Source: Flavobacterium tagetis (GTDB lineage: Bacteria > Bacteroidota > Bacteroidia > Flavobacteriales > Flavobacteriaceae). From it: a stretch of 64,000 nt of DNA. Of this stretch, positions 7,922 through 16,384 are shown piece after piece. The stretch lies in assembly GCF_016735615.1 (NCBI RefSeq), contig NZ_JAERSF010000001.1:1054001-1118000 (forward strand). Direction: 5' to 3'. Under the pieces are notes generated by a model. That model saw only the letters and a program-made list of their open reading frames with translations. It was not told the origin of the DNA and did no database searches. A program made the position numbers and the translations under genes. Numbering within the stretch: the stretch's first letter is position 1; each line of letters starts with the position of its first letter.

Positions 7922-8803
7922 ATGAGTCAATGGGATGGTAAATCCAAAGGAACTGTTTTAGGTTATAAAATATTCGTTTTTTTAATTCAAAAAGCGGGTG
8001 TAAAAGCTGCTTATGTCTTACTTTATTTTGTTGCTTCCTATTATTTTTTATTTCTAAAAAAAAGCAACAGAGCCATTTTCTATTACTTTAAAGAAAGACT
8101 TCAATACTCCTATTTCAAATCCAAAAAAATGGTTTTCAAAAGCTATTATACTTTTGGACAAACCATTATTGACAAAGTTTCTATTTCTGCAGGAATGCGA
8201 AACAAATTTACCTACGAGTTTGACGGAATAGAAACACTCAAAAAATTACTTGCCGAGAAAAAAGGAGGCGTCCTGATTAGCGCTCACGTTGGTAATTTTG
8301 AAATTGCAGAACATTTTCTGGGAGACATTGACCTTAATTTCCAGATAAATTTAGTGACGACAGATTTAGAACATTCTGCCATTAAAAATTATCTAGAAAG
8401 TGTTTCTCAAAAACCAACCGTAAAATTTATCATCATTAAAGAAGATCTCTCTCATATTTTTGAGATCAATGCTGCTTTGGCAAATAATGAATTAATCTGC
8501 TTTACTGGCGACCGTTATTTTGAAGGAACTAAATCTCTTTCTGAAAGCCTGCTTGGCAAAGAAGCCAATTTTCCTGCAGGTCCATTTTTAATTGCTTCAC
8601 GATTAAAAGTTCCTGTCGTTTTTGTTTACGTCATGAAAGAGCCAAATCTTCATTATCATTTGTACGCAAGAGAAGCCGAAGTAAAACATCGAGACGAAAA
8701 AGCACTTTTGAAGGAATATGTAAAAAGCGTAGAAAGCATTCTTCATCGATACCCTTTACAATGGTTCAATTATTTTGATTTTTGGAACGACATAAAATCT
8801 TAA
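7922..8803 (+). CDS. LpxL/HtrB-type acyltransferase
   Basis: A 293-residue member of the lysophospholipid/lipid A acyltransferase family. A membrane segment lies near residues 25-45 (YVLLYFVASYYFLFL) and the HX4E catalytic motif is HVGNFE, in SAHVGNFEIAEHF near residue 121. These enzymes move acyl groups from ACP to lipid hydroxyls at the inner membrane face. In aryl polyene clusters such proteins are proposed to attach the polyene acid to its lipid or resorcinol acceptor, so it is a candidate for flexirubin ester formation. The ATG follows the ACP stop directly. Confidence 0.85.
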   Translation: MSQWDGKSKGTVLGYKIFVFLIQKAGVKAAYVLLYFVASYYFLFLKKSNRAIFYYFKERLQYSYFKSKKMVFKSYYTFGQTIIDKVSISAGMRNKFTYEFDGIETLKKLLAEKKGGVLISAHVGNFEIAEHFLGDIDLNFQINLVTTDLEHSAIKNYLESVSQKPTVKFIIIKEDLSHIFEINAALANNELICFTGDRYFEGTKSLSESLLGKEANFPAGPFLIASRLKVPVVFVYVMKEPNLHYHLYAREAEVKHRDEKALLKEYVKSVESILHRYPLQWFNYFDFWNDIKS

Positions 8804-8807
8804 TTTT

Positions 8808-9032
8808 TTAGCCACGACCCGAGCGATAGCGAACTGGCGAAGCAATTCACGAATTTCGCTAATTATTTGTACCGAAATTTTAGCTGTGAATTTCACTAAT
8901 TTACATTAATCTATTTTTTGTAAAATCATAACTTTTGCACGAATGATAATTCGTGAAATAAATGTCATTCATAATTTAAACAAAATCATTCATAACAGCT
9001 GTATTTTGAATAATCCGTGAATTCGTGGCTAA
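8808..9032. mobile_element. MITE-like element with TTAGCCACGA... terminal inverted repeats
   Basis: The left end reads TTAGCCACGA and, after a 28-base insertion, ATTCACGAATTTCG. The right end reads CGTGAATTCGTGGCTAA at 9016-9032, the inverse of the left end once the insertion is removed. There is no coding capacity in these 225 bases. A right end of the same family is at 22-41. It occupies most of the 311-base gap between the acyltransferase gene and darA. Confidence 0.55.
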
Positions 9033-9080
9033 TAAAAAAACGTTGGTCGAAATAAGAAAATTCGTTTAAATAAATTTACT

Positions 9081-9088
9081 TACTTTTG
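9081..9088 (+). promoter_or_regulatory. -7 box upstream of darA
   Basis: TACTTTTG followed by C matches TAnnTTTG. It would start a transcript near 9095 with a leader of about 20 bases before the darA ATG at 9115. The -33 element is not obvious. It suggests darA begins a second transcription unit within the cluster. Confidence 0.5.
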
Positions 9089-9114
9089 CGAACCACCAAA
9101 GCCAAAAAAACCTA

Positions 9115-10017
9115 ATGAAAAATGTTCTCGTAATTTATTATTCCCAATCTGGACAATTGGAATCTATTGCAAGAAATATTGCAAAACCATTTCTAAATTC
9201 AGAAGAAATAAATCTTACTTTTCACGAAATACAATTAGAAAAACCATTTCCGTTCCCTTGGAACAAAGAATCATTTTTTGATGCGTTTCCAGAATCATTT
9301 TTACAGATTCCAACAGCATTAAAACCAGTTCCAGAAGAAATCCTAAATACAAAGTTTGATCTAGTTTTATTTCATTATCAGGTTTGGTATTTATCTCCTT
9401 CAATTCCGATCAATTCATTTTTGAAAAGTGACGATGCCAAGAAAATCTTGAACAATACGCCTGTTATTACTATCAGCGGTTCAAGAAATATGTGGATTAT
9501 GGCTCAGGAAAAAATCAAAGTTTTACTCAGAAAAGTCAATGCCAATTTGGTTGGAAATGTAGCTATGGTAGACCGCGTAGGAAATTTAATCAGCGTTATT
9601 ACAATTGTAGAATGGATGTTTTCTGGAGTTAAGAAAAAGTATTTAGGTATTTTTCCGCTTCCAGGGGTTTCAGAAAAAGACATACAAGAATCGAGTCAGT
9701 TTGGAGAAATCATGCTTGATTCTTTACAAAAAGACAATTTAACACAATTACAACCAAAATTAGTAGAGGCAGGCGCTGTAAAAATAAGTTCCTATTTAGT
9801 GACTGTTGACAAAACGGCCAATAAAATTTTTAATAAATGGTCAAACATCATTTATAAAAATCAAAAAAACCGAAAACAGCTGCTTAAAGTATTTAATGTT
9901 TATTTATTCCTTGCGATATGGTTAATTTCACCAATAGTGTATATATTGCACCTTATTACCTATCCGCTTAAGTTAAAAACTATAAAAAAGGAAACTCAAT
10001 ATTATCAGGGAGTTTAG
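9115..10017 (+). CDS. darA: Dialkylresorcinol biosynthesis protein DarA
   Basis: A 300-residue protein with an N-terminal flavodoxin-like fold: NVLVIYYSQSGQLESIARNIA at residues 3-23 is an FMN-type phosphate loop. The middle carries VITISGSRNMW near 120-130. A hydrophobic segment near 263-285 suggests membrane attachment. Together with the next gene it makes the DarA-DarB pair, which from family knowledge condenses and aromatises two beta-keto acyl precursors into a 2,5-dialkylresorcinol, the alcohol half of flexirubin. DarA is thought to act in aromatisation. The assignment leans on the strict neighbour relationship as well as sequence. Confidence 0.85.
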   Translation: MKNVLVIYYSQSGQLESIARNIAKPFLNSEEINLTFHEIQLEKPFPFPWNKESFFDAFPESFLQIPTALKPVPEEILNTKFDLVLFHYQVWYLSPSIPINSFLKSDDAKKILNNTPVITISGSRNMWIMAQEKIKVLLRKVNANLVGNVAMVDRVGNLISVITIVEWMFSGVKKKYLGIFPLPGVSEKDIQESSQFGEIMLDSLQKDNLTQLQPKLVEAGAVKISSYLVTVDKTANKIFNKWSNIIYKNQKNRKQLLKVFNVYLFLAIWLISPIVYILHLITYPLKLKTIKKETQYYQGV

Positions 10018-10034
10018 AAGACGAAATTTAGATT

Positions 10035-11168
10035 ATGTTTGAAGTATATATTACAAAAGCTGCAAAATATTTGCCAAACGAAGCCGTTTCAAATGATGAA
10101 ATGGAAGCCTACTTGGGCCTTATCAATGATACTGCTTCAAAAGCAAGACGTATTATTTTGCGCAATAATAAAATTACAAGCCGATATTACGCTGTTGACA
10201 AAGAAGGAAAAAGCACACACAGCAATGCCGAATTAACAAGAAATGCAATTTTACCATTATTCGACGAAAATTTTACGCCTCAAGATGTAGAAGTACTTTC
10301 ATGCGGGACCTCAACTCCCGACATTTTTCTGCCTTCGCACGCTGCGATGGTTCATGGTCTGCTAAAAAATAAATCGGTAGAATTAAACTCTTCAACAGGA
10401 GTTTGCTGTGCCGGAATGAACTCTCTTAAATTTGGTTTTCTTTCTATTAGATCTGGAAATTCAAAAAATGCAATCTGCACAGGATCAGAAAAAGTTTCTA
10501 CTTGGCTGAATGCTCAAAAATACAATCACGAGGCCGATAATTTAAAAAGCCTTGAAGAACAACCTATTATTGCTTTCAAAAAAGATTTCTTACGTTGGAT
10601 GTTATCTGACGGTGCTGGAGCTTTTTTATTAGAAAACAAACCAAGAGGACCAATTTCACTTAAAATAGAATGGATGGAAGCTTTTTCGTATGCGTACGAA
10701 TTGGAAACTTGCATGTATGCTGGAGGTGATAAATTGGAAAATGGAGAAATTAAAGGCTGGAGCGATTATTCTCCAGAACAATGGCTAAACGAATCTGTTT
10801 TCTCAATAAAACAAGACGTTAAATTATTAGACGAATTTATCCTGTCAAAAGGTGCAGAAAGCATGAAAGACGCCATGGATAAAAACAATATTAAATCGGA
10901 AGATATCAATTACTTTATTCCTCACGTTTCTTCTAACTTTTTTGTTGAAGGATTGAAAAAAGGATTAACTGAAAAAGGTATCGGAATGAGCGATGACAAA
11001 TGGTTCATGAATCTTTCTCGAGTAGGAAATGTTGGCTCTGCTTCTATTTACCTAGCTCTTGAAGAATTATTGAATTCAGGGAATTTGAAAAAAGGAGATA
11101 AAATTTTATTATCTGTTCCAGAAAGCGGAAGATTTTCTTTTGCTTATGCATATTTAACTGTTTGCTAA
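10035..11168 (+). CDS. darB: Dialkylresorcinol condensing enzyme DarB (KAS III-like)
   Basis: A 377-residue thiolase-fold enzyme of the FabH-like group. The nucleophile Cys is in SSTGVCCAGMNS (near residue 121), the His in HVSSNFFVEG and the Asn-type loop in RVGNVGSASIYLA. From family knowledge DarB joins two beta-keto thioesters by head-to-head condensation to give the cyclohexanedione that becomes dialkylresorcinol. It lies 17 bases after darA. Its stop overlaps the next start as TAATG, showing tight coupling to the dehydratase-like gene. Confidence 0.88.
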   Translation: MFEVYITKAAKYLPNEAVSNDEMEAYLGLINDTASKARRIILRNNKITSRYYAVDKEGKSTHSNAELTRNAILPLFDENFTPQDVEVLSCGTSTPDIFLPSHAAMVHGLLKNKSVELNSSTGVCCAGMNSLKFGFLSIRSGNSKNAICTGSEKVSTWLNAQKYNHEADNLKSLEEQPIIAFKKDFLRWMLSDGAGAFLLENKPRGPISLKIEWMEAFSYAYELETCMYAGGDKLENGEIKGWSDYSPEQWLNESVFSIKQDVKLLDEFILSKGAESMKDAMDKNNIKSEDINYFIPHVSSNFFVEGLKKGLTEKGIGMSDDKWFMNLSRVGNVGSASIYLALEELLNSGNLKKGDKILLSVPESGRFSFAYAYLTVC

Positions 11169-11599
11169 TGGAAACAATGGCACTTCTAGAAAAAGAAATG
11201 GTCGAAAATTTACTGCCACAAAAGTTTCCTTTTGTGATGGTAGATGCTATGCATTCTTATTCTGAAACTTCTTTGGTTGCTGGTTTAGAAATTCAAAGTA
11301 ATAATATTTTTGTTGCTGAAAATACTTTTCTGGAAGCAGGACTAATCGAACACATGGCACAATCTGTGGCATTGCATACAGGATATCAATATTTTTTAAG
11401 AAACGAAATTGCGCCAACTGGTTATATCGGATCTATTAAAGAAATTGAGATTAAAAAGCTACCAAACGTTAACGACAACATTCAATCGGAAGTAACAATT
11501 CTACAGGAATTTGCAGGAATTACTTTAGTAGATATTGTGACCACTTTAAACAATGAAGAAATTGCCAGAGGACAAATGAAAACTGTTTTGGCAAAATAA
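11168..11599 (+). CDS. Hotdog-fold dehydratase-like protein (acid residue only)
   Basis: A 143-residue FabZ-like protein, starting at ATG 11168 in a TAATG overlap; an in-frame TTG six bases earlier is less likely. The opening LLPQKFPFVMVD resembles FabZ, and the helix LIEHMAQS keeps the catalytic Glu. The GHFPxxPxxPG loop carrying the catalytic His is replaced by NNIFVAENTFLEAG, so the protein cannot have a complete FabZ active site by itself. In aryl polyene systems dehydratases work as unlike pairs; a partner that has the His but lacks the acid is encoded at 24801. It may therefore supply the acid residue of a shared site. Confidence 0.78.
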   Translation: METMALLEKEMVENLLPQKFPFVMVDAMHSYSETSLVAGLEIQSNNIFVAENTFLEAGLIEHMAQSVALHTGYQYFLRNEIAPTGYIGSIKEIEIKKLPNVNDNIQSEVTILQEFAGITLVDIVTTLNNEEIARGQMKTVLAK

Positions 11600-11606
11600 A
11601 ACAATA

Positions 11607-12071
11607 ATGAAAGCTACTGCTGTTGACATACAAAATTATTTACCGCACCGAGCGCCAATGCTTATGGTGGATTTAATTTTGAATATTGATTCGAGTTCAG
11701 TAGAAACTGTTTTTCTTGTTGAAGCAAACAATATTTTTGTTCAAAACAATACTTTTATTGAAGCAGGCTTAATTGAAAATACCGCTCAGACTTGTTCGGC
11801 AATTGTTGGAAAAAAATACTTTTTTGATGACAACGGAATTGAAAATGAAAATGTAAACGTAATTGGATTTATTAGTGCTTTGAAAAATGTAAAAATTCAT
11901 GCGCTCCCAAAAGTCGGTGACACTATTATAACCAAAGCAGATTTAGTTTCGAAATTTACTGGCGACGATTACACTTTATGTACAATGAGCTGTAAAAGTT
12001 CAGTCGAAGACCAGATACTCTTAGAATGTGAAATTAACTTGTTCATTCAGAAAACAATTTCAGTTGGATAA
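11607..12071 (+). CDS. Second hotdog-fold dehydratase-like protein (acid residue only)
   Basis: A 154-residue FabZ-like protein with LPHRAPMLMVD at residues 12-22 and LIENTAQT keeping the Glu near residue 59. The His loop is again lost (NNIFVQNNTFIEAG). It is a clear paralogue of the preceding gene, probably from a duplication, and lies seven bases downstream. It may form a dimer with its neighbour or with the His-bearing protein at 24801. A non-catalytic binding or chain-handling role is possible. Confidence 0.75.
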   Translation: MKATAVDIQNYLPHRAPMLMVDLILNIDSSSVETVFLVEANNIFVQNNTFIEAGLIENTAQTCSAIVGKKYFFDDNGIENENVNVIGFISALKNVKIHALPKVGDTIITKADLVSKFTGDDYTLCTMSCKSSVEDQILLECEINLFIQKTISVG

Positions 12072-12384
12072 TTTTAAAAAAGTCATTTCACATTTAGGAA
12101 TTCGAATCGGGATTTTATTGTCATTGTTTGGATTATTAGTCTTGTATTGGAGCTTCGTTTATGACCCGCATTCACTTTGCGATCAAGACCAACATAGACA
12201 TACAGATGCAGGTTTAGGAATGTTTTTTTTAGCATTATTCATCACTGTTTTTTTCTATTTTGGATTATTAATAGAAATGATTTATTTATTCGTGAAGAAT
12301 AAGCGAATTTTAGCTTTCGCAAATCTTGGATTTTTAATAATTAGTTTATGTATACTTTCAATCTGTATGTTTCTAATAAATTAA
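12064..12384 (+). CDS. Small three-helix membrane protein, unknown function
   Basis: About 106 residues if translation begins at TTG 12064, eight bases before the end of the preceding gene; a GTG at 12028 in the same frame is an alternative. Three hydrophobic segments are visible: GIRIGILLSLFGLLVLYWSF, an FFLALFITVFFYFGLLIEM segment, and the C-terminal LGFLIISLCILSICMF. A short His/Asp-rich loop (CDQDQHRHTD) follows the first helix and could bind metal. No family was recognised. Coupling to the pigment genes suggests an accessory membrane role. Confidence 0.55.
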   Translation: MDNFKKVISHLGIRIGILLSLFGLLVLYWSFVYDPHSLCDQDQHRHTDAGLGMFFLALFITVFFYFGLLIEMIYLFVKNKRILAFANLGFLIISLCILSICMFLIN

Positions 12385-12393
12385 ATTAGCAAA

Positions 12394-12798
12394 ATGGAAA
12401 AAGATCAAGTACCTCAGGATCAAAGCAACTTAACGAAAAACAACGTTAAAGAACTTTTGTACGCAACAGATGAAAATGGTAATTATACCACAACATTAAG
12501 TACAGGCTGGGAACCTAAAACAATAGCACTTTCAAATTCTATTGACGAAATAAACGAAAGAATTGCCGATGCGAAACAGCAGGTTTTAAACGGCGAAGTA
12601 AGTCCGATTGTGTATTTTATGGAAGCCAATAAAATGGATCTTAACATATTATCCAGTTACGTCGGGTTTTGGAAATGGCGCGTAAAAAGACATTTTAAAC
12701 CTAGTGTTTTTGCAACTTTAAGCGATAAGGTTTTACAGAAATATGCCGATACATTTGGAATTTCAATCGAAGAATTAAAAAACAGCATTACCAAATAA
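12394..12798 (+). CDS. Conserved cluster protein with a possible HTH-like C-terminus
   Basis: A 134-residue soluble protein without signal or membrane segments. The N-terminal half is polar. The C-terminal half (about 68-132) contains LNILSSYVGFWKWRVKRH followed by LSDKVLQKYADTFGISIEEL, which resembles the helix pattern of XRE-type helix-turn-helix domains, though it is weak and may be degenerate. No function was recognised. Its stop codon is directly followed by the next ATG, so it is made together with the BtrH-like protein. It could be a local regulator or a structural partner. Confidence 0.7.
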   Translation: MEKDQVPQDQSNLTKNNVKELLYATDENGNYTTTLSTGWEPKTIALSNSIDEINERIADAKQQVLNGEVSPIVYFMEANKMDLNILSSYVGFWKWRVKRHFKPSVFATLSDKVLQKYADTFGISIEELKNSITK

Positions 12799-13797
12799 AT
12801 GGAATTAACTTTCACACATCATCAGTCTGCTCATTGCGAGAATGGAGTAGCGTCAAATCTGCTAAAAAACAGCGGACTAAACATTAGCGAACCGATGGTT
12901 TTTGGTATTGGCTCTGGATTATTTTTTGTATATCTGCCTTTTATAAAAGTTAATCATGCACCAGCAATCAGCTACAGAACTTTACCTGGACAGATTTTCA
13001 ATAAAGTTGCAACCCGTTTAAATTTAAAAATAAAAAGACAAAAATTTTCTTCTATAGCAAATGCAAATAAAGCATTAGACGAAAATTTAAAAAATAATAT
13101 TCCAACCGGATTACAAGTTGGCGTTTACAATTTAAGTTATTTTCCAGACGAATATCGTTTTCACTTCAACGCGCACAATTTAGTCGTTTACGGAAAAACC
13201 GAAACCGAGTATTTAGTGAGCGATCCAGTAATGGAAACCGTTACGACTTTAACTTATGAAGACATGAATAAAGTACGTTTTGCCAAAGGAGCTTTTGCAC
13301 CTCGCGGACAAATGTACTATCCGATTCAGATTCCAAAAGACGTTGATTTAAAAAGCGCCATCATTAAAGGAATCAAAAATACATGTCGAGATATGCTCGC
13401 GCCAATGCCAATTGTTGGTGTTCGCGGCATTAAAATGGTTTCTCGCCAGATTCGTAAATGGCCTGCAAAACATGGCGTTAGAAAAGCCAATCATTACTTG
13501 GCGCAAATGGTTCGCATGCAAGAAGAAATTGGAACTGGAGGCGGTGGTTTCCGTTTTATTTATGCGGCATTTTTACAGGAAGCTTCGGTTATTTTGGGCA
13601 ACGAAGAACTGAAAGCGCTTTCTAAAGAAATGACTCAAATTGGAGATTCATGGCGTGATTTTGCCGTTGAAGCTTCAAGAATTTACAAAAATAGAAGTGC
13701 CAAAGAAGACGCCTACAATACTATTGCCGATGAACTTTTGGACATTGCCAATAGAGAAGAAATCTTTTTCAAAAAACTAAAAAAAGCGATCAGCTAA
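12799..13797 (+). CDS. BtrH N-terminal domain / DUF4872 protein
   Basis: A 332-residue protein. The N-terminal half has the BtrH_N pattern: HHQSAHCENGVASNLLKNSG (Cys at residue 14) and then FGIGSGLFFVYLPF. In butirosin biosynthesis BtrH transfers an acyl group from an ACP to an amine acceptor. The C-terminal part (about 170-330) fits the DUF4872 segment usually paired with it, including a basic stretch around RQIRKWPAKHGVRKANHYL. In this cluster, an ACP-to-acceptor transferase could join the aryl polyene acid to dialkylresorcinol, making it a rival to the LpxL-type enzyme for the ester step. That role is an inference. Confidence 0.75.
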   Translation: MELTFTHHQSAHCENGVASNLLKNSGLNISEPMVFGIGSGLFFVYLPFIKVNHAPAISYRTLPGQIFNKVATRLNLKIKRQKFSSIANANKALDENLKNNIPTGLQVGVYNLSYFPDEYRFHFNAHNLVVYGKTETEYLVSDPVMETVTTLTYEDMNKVRFAKGAFAPRGQMYYPIQIPKDVDLKSAIIKGIKNTCRDMLAPMPIVGVRGIKMVSRQIRKWPAKHGVRKANHYLAQMVRMQEEIGTGGGGFRFIYAAFLQEASVILGNEELKALSKEMTQIGDSWRDFAVEASRIYKNRSAKEDAYNTIADELLDIANREEIFFKKLKKAIS

Positions 13798-13806
13798 AAC
13801 ACTATT

Positions 13807-14559
13807 TTGCAATCTATCATTCAAATAGAATCCCTTTCGAAAAAGTACAAAAATGCAGAAATGTATTCTTTGAACAATGTTTCGCTAAATATAAATGAAG
13901 GTCAGATTTTTGGCTTGCTTGGACCAAACGGTGCCGGAAAAACAACCTTAATTTCCATCCTCTGCGGATTGGTAAAACCAACTTCGGGACATTTTACAAT
14001 TGATGGTTTAGACTATCAGCATCAGGCTTCAAAAATTAAAAAAATCATAGGCGTTGTTCCTCAAGAATATGCTTTGTATCCAACATTGACTGCCAGAGAA
14101 AATCTGCTTTATTTTGGAAGCATGTACGGTTTAAAAGGTTCTGATTTAAAAGATAAAGTAATCGAAACGCTAGATCTTTTAGGTTTATTGAAATTTGCCG
14201 ATAAACAAGTTCAGACTTTCTCAGGCGGAATGAAACGCCGTGTCAACCTGATTGCCGGAATTCTTCATAATCCGAAAGTTTTGTTTTTGGATGAACCAAC
14301 AGTTGGTGTCGACGTGCATTCTAAAACTGCCATTATCGATTATTTGAAAGTGTTGAACCAAAACGGAACGACTATTATTTATACCTCACATCATTTGGCT
14401 GAAGCCGAAGATTTCTGTTCTCAAATTGCCATTTTAGATCAAGGACAAATTTATGCGCAGGCAACTCCGTCAGCATTAATTGAATCTACAAAAGATGCTC
14501 GAAATCTCGAAGATGTTTTTATTTCATTAACTGGTAAAGCGTTGAGAGATGATATATAA
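13807..14559 (+). CDS. ABC transporter ATP-binding protein
   Basis: A 250-residue ATPase starting with TTG at 13807, nine bases after the previous stop. Walker A is GPNGAGKTT (near 39-47), the Q-loop VVPQEYALYPTLTARENL, the signature FSGGMKRR (near 138-145) and Walker B VLFLDEPTVGVD, with the switch His in TSHHLAEAED. It pairs with the permease gene that overlaps its end by 11 bases. Together they form an ABC-2 type exporter, probably moving a pathway intermediate or lipid across the inner membrane. The substrate is unknown. Confidence 0.93.
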   Translation: MQSIIQIESLSKKYKNAEMYSLNNVSLNINEGQIFGLLGPNGAGKTTLISILCGLVKPTSGHFTIDGLDYQHQASKIKKIIGVVPQEYALYPTLTARENLLYFGSMYGLKGSDLKDKVIETLDLLGLLKFADKQVQTFSGGMKRRVNLIAGILHNPKVLFLDEPTVGVDVHSKTAIIDYLKVLNQNGTTIIYTSHHLAEAEDFCSQIAILDQGQIYAQATPSALIESTKDARNLEDVFISLTGKALRDDI

Positions 14560-15832
14560 AATTTGGATGTCGGTAGTAAAAGAATTCCTTTTGCTAAAAA
14601 GAGATTTAGGCGGACTGATTATTTTATTTGTCATGCCTTTGGTTCTGGTAATTGCCGTAACCTTAATTCAAGACAGTACTTTTAAAGCGGTGACTGATTC
14701 TAAACTTCAGATTCTTTTGGTCGATAAAGACCATGGATCTGTTTCTAAAACCGTTTTTGAAAATTTAGAAAAAAGCAAATATTTTACCGTTGTAACACAA
14801 ATCGACAATAAACCGATTACTGAAGAAATTGCAAAAGAAAATGTATACAAAGGAAAATTTCAATTGGCAATTGTAATTCCAGAAAACCTAAGTTCTGATT
14901 TGCAAGAAAAAGTAAATCAGAATGTAGAAAAAATCGTGAGCAATTTAGGATTGACGGACAGTACAACGGCTGCCGAACCTCAGCGCGTTATTAATGAAAA
15001 AGAAGTAAAACTGTATTTTGATCCAGCGGTACAAATGAGTTTCAAAAATGCGGTTATGAGTTCGATTGATAAAATGATTTCGCAGATTGAAACCAAATCA
15101 ATTTACAGCACTTTTCAAAAACAATTAGGCGAAGAAACAATCGATTTTGAGCAAAAGAACTTTATTACTTTCAAAGAAATAATCCCGAGAATCAACAACA
15201 AAGAAATTCGTCCAAATTCCGTTCAGCATAATGTTCCGGCGTGGACACTTTTTGCAATCTTTTTTATCGTGATTCCGTTATCTATCAATATAGTAAAAGA
15301 AAAATCGCAAGGAACTTTTGTTCGATTAAGAACCAATCCGGTTTCTAATTTAGTGGTGATTATCGGGAAAACCATCACCTACTCGATCATCTGCATGATT
15401 CAGTTTTATATGATGGTTGCAGTTGCTGTGTTTTTATTTCCATCAATCGGATTGCCTTCATTAAACATCGAAGGTCATTTCTTGCTGACAAGTGTTGTAG
15501 CATTATTTTCAGGTTTTGCAGCCATCGGGTTCGGAATTTTATTGGGAACTGTGGCGAGTACACAAGAGCAATCTGCTCCTTTTGGTGCCACAAGCGTGAT
15601 CATTCTAGCAGCAATTGGTGGTGTTTGGGTTCCTGTTTTTGCTATGCCCAAAATCATGCAATATATCGCAAAATCATCTCCAATGAACTGGGGATTAGAG
15701 GCTTTTTACGATGTATTGCTTAGAAACGTTTCTTTCGTCGAAATCATACCAAGAATAAGTTTATTATTTTTGTTTTTCATTATTACCACTTCCATCGCAT
15801 TATTTTATGATAAAAAGAAAAGAGCAGTTTAA
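14549..15832 (+). CDS. ABC-2 type permease
   Basis: A 427-residue membrane protein. One helix lies near residues 20-40, a large extracytoplasmic domain follows (about 45-220), and a cluster of five or six helices fills 225-420. The motif EKSQGTFVRLRTNPV near 250 is the cytoplasmic coupling region of this family. It is the partner of the overlapping ATPase gene. Its end overlaps the thioesterase start by 26 bases. A role in exporting a flexirubin-related lipid is inferred from location only. Confidence 0.9.
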   Translation: MIYKIWMSVVKEFLLLKRDLGGLIILFVMPLVLVIAVTLIQDSTFKAVTDSKLQILLVDKDHGSVSKTVFENLEKSKYFTVVTQIDNKPITEEIAKENVYKGKFQLAIVIPENLSSDLQEKVNQNVEKIVSNLGLTDSTTAAEPQRVINEKEVKLYFDPAVQMSFKNAVMSSIDKMISQIETKSIYSTFQKQLGEETIDFEQKNFITFKEIIPRINNKEIRPNSVQHNVPAWTLFAIFFIVIPLSINIVKEKSQGTFVRLRTNPVSNLVVIIGKTITYSIICMIQFYMMVAVAVFLFPSIGLPSLNIEGHFLLTSVVALFSGFAAIGFGILLGTVASTQEQSAPFGATSVIILAAIGGVWVPVFAMPKIMQYIAKSSPMNWGLEAFYDVLLRNVSFVEIIPRISLLFLFFIITTSIALFYDKKKRAV

Positions 15833-16256
15833 AGAAGCTACAGATCTAACCGTTTCGCACGAAATCAGGATTCGTTTTAACGAAACAGATCCGCTTGGAA
15901 TTGTTTGGCACGGCAATTATATCACTTATTTCGAAGATGGACGTGAAGCGTTTGGGCGTCAACATGGACTTACGTATCTGGATATTGCCAAAACGGGTTA
16001 TACGACGCCAATTGTAAAATCGACTTGCGAACACAAATTGTCTTTGCGTTATGGTGATGTAGTAACAATTGAAACCACTGTTGTTGACACTCCTGCGGCT
16101 AAAATGATTTACCGTTTTAAAATTATTGATGACAATGGAGAAGTGGCCTGTACAGGCGAAACCACTCAGGTTTTTTTAGATGCAGCAGGAAATTTAATGC
16201 TGACAAATCCGCCTTTTTATGAGGAATGGAAAAGGAAAGTTGGGTTGTTGAAATAG
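15807..16256 (+). CDS. 4HBT-type acyl thioesterase
   Basis: A 149-residue single hotdog protein. The 4-hydroxybenzoyl-CoA thioesterase signature is seen at about 25-37: NETDPLGIVWHGNY, with the catalytic Asp and the following Tyr/Phe helix (ITYFEDGREAFGR). Aryl polyene clusters usually carry one such thioesterase, which may release stalled chains from ACP or free the finished polyene acid. Its start lies inside the permease gene. A dispersed repeat separates it from the next ketosynthase gene. Confidence 0.88.
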   Translation: MIKRKEQFKEATDLTVSHEIRIRFNETDPLGIVWHGNYITYFEDGREAFGRQHGLTYLDIAKTGYTTPIVKSTCEHKLSLRYGDVVTIETTVVDTPAAKMIYRFKIIDDNGEVACTGETTQVFLDAAGNLMLTNPPFYEEWKRKVGLLK

Positions 16257-16262
16257 TTTTTT

Positions 16263-16370
16263 TTTTGCCACAGATTACACAGATTAAAAGGATTTAAAAA
16301 AATCTGCTCGCCCAAGTGATAGTGAAGAGGCGAAGCAATCTGCCAAATCTGCGAGCAAAAATTTCACGAA
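16263..16370. repeat. Dispersed repeat 'gccacagattacacagatt' with nested 28-bp unit
   Basis: The left part (ttttgccacagattacacag, then attaaaaggattt) recurs in shorter form at 26860-26890. Inside it, 16311-16338 carries a unit that matches 8818-8845 at 23 of 28 positions. The right part (tctgccaaatctgcgagc) resumes the host repeat. It is non-coding. Confidence 0.5.
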
Positions 16371-16384
16371 ATTAAAATCATAAA

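Noticed and set aside
12028..12063. GTG start for the small three-helix protein
   Set aside because: It would overlap the preceding gene by 44 bases; TTG 12064 gives a more natural N-terminus, although this is not certain.
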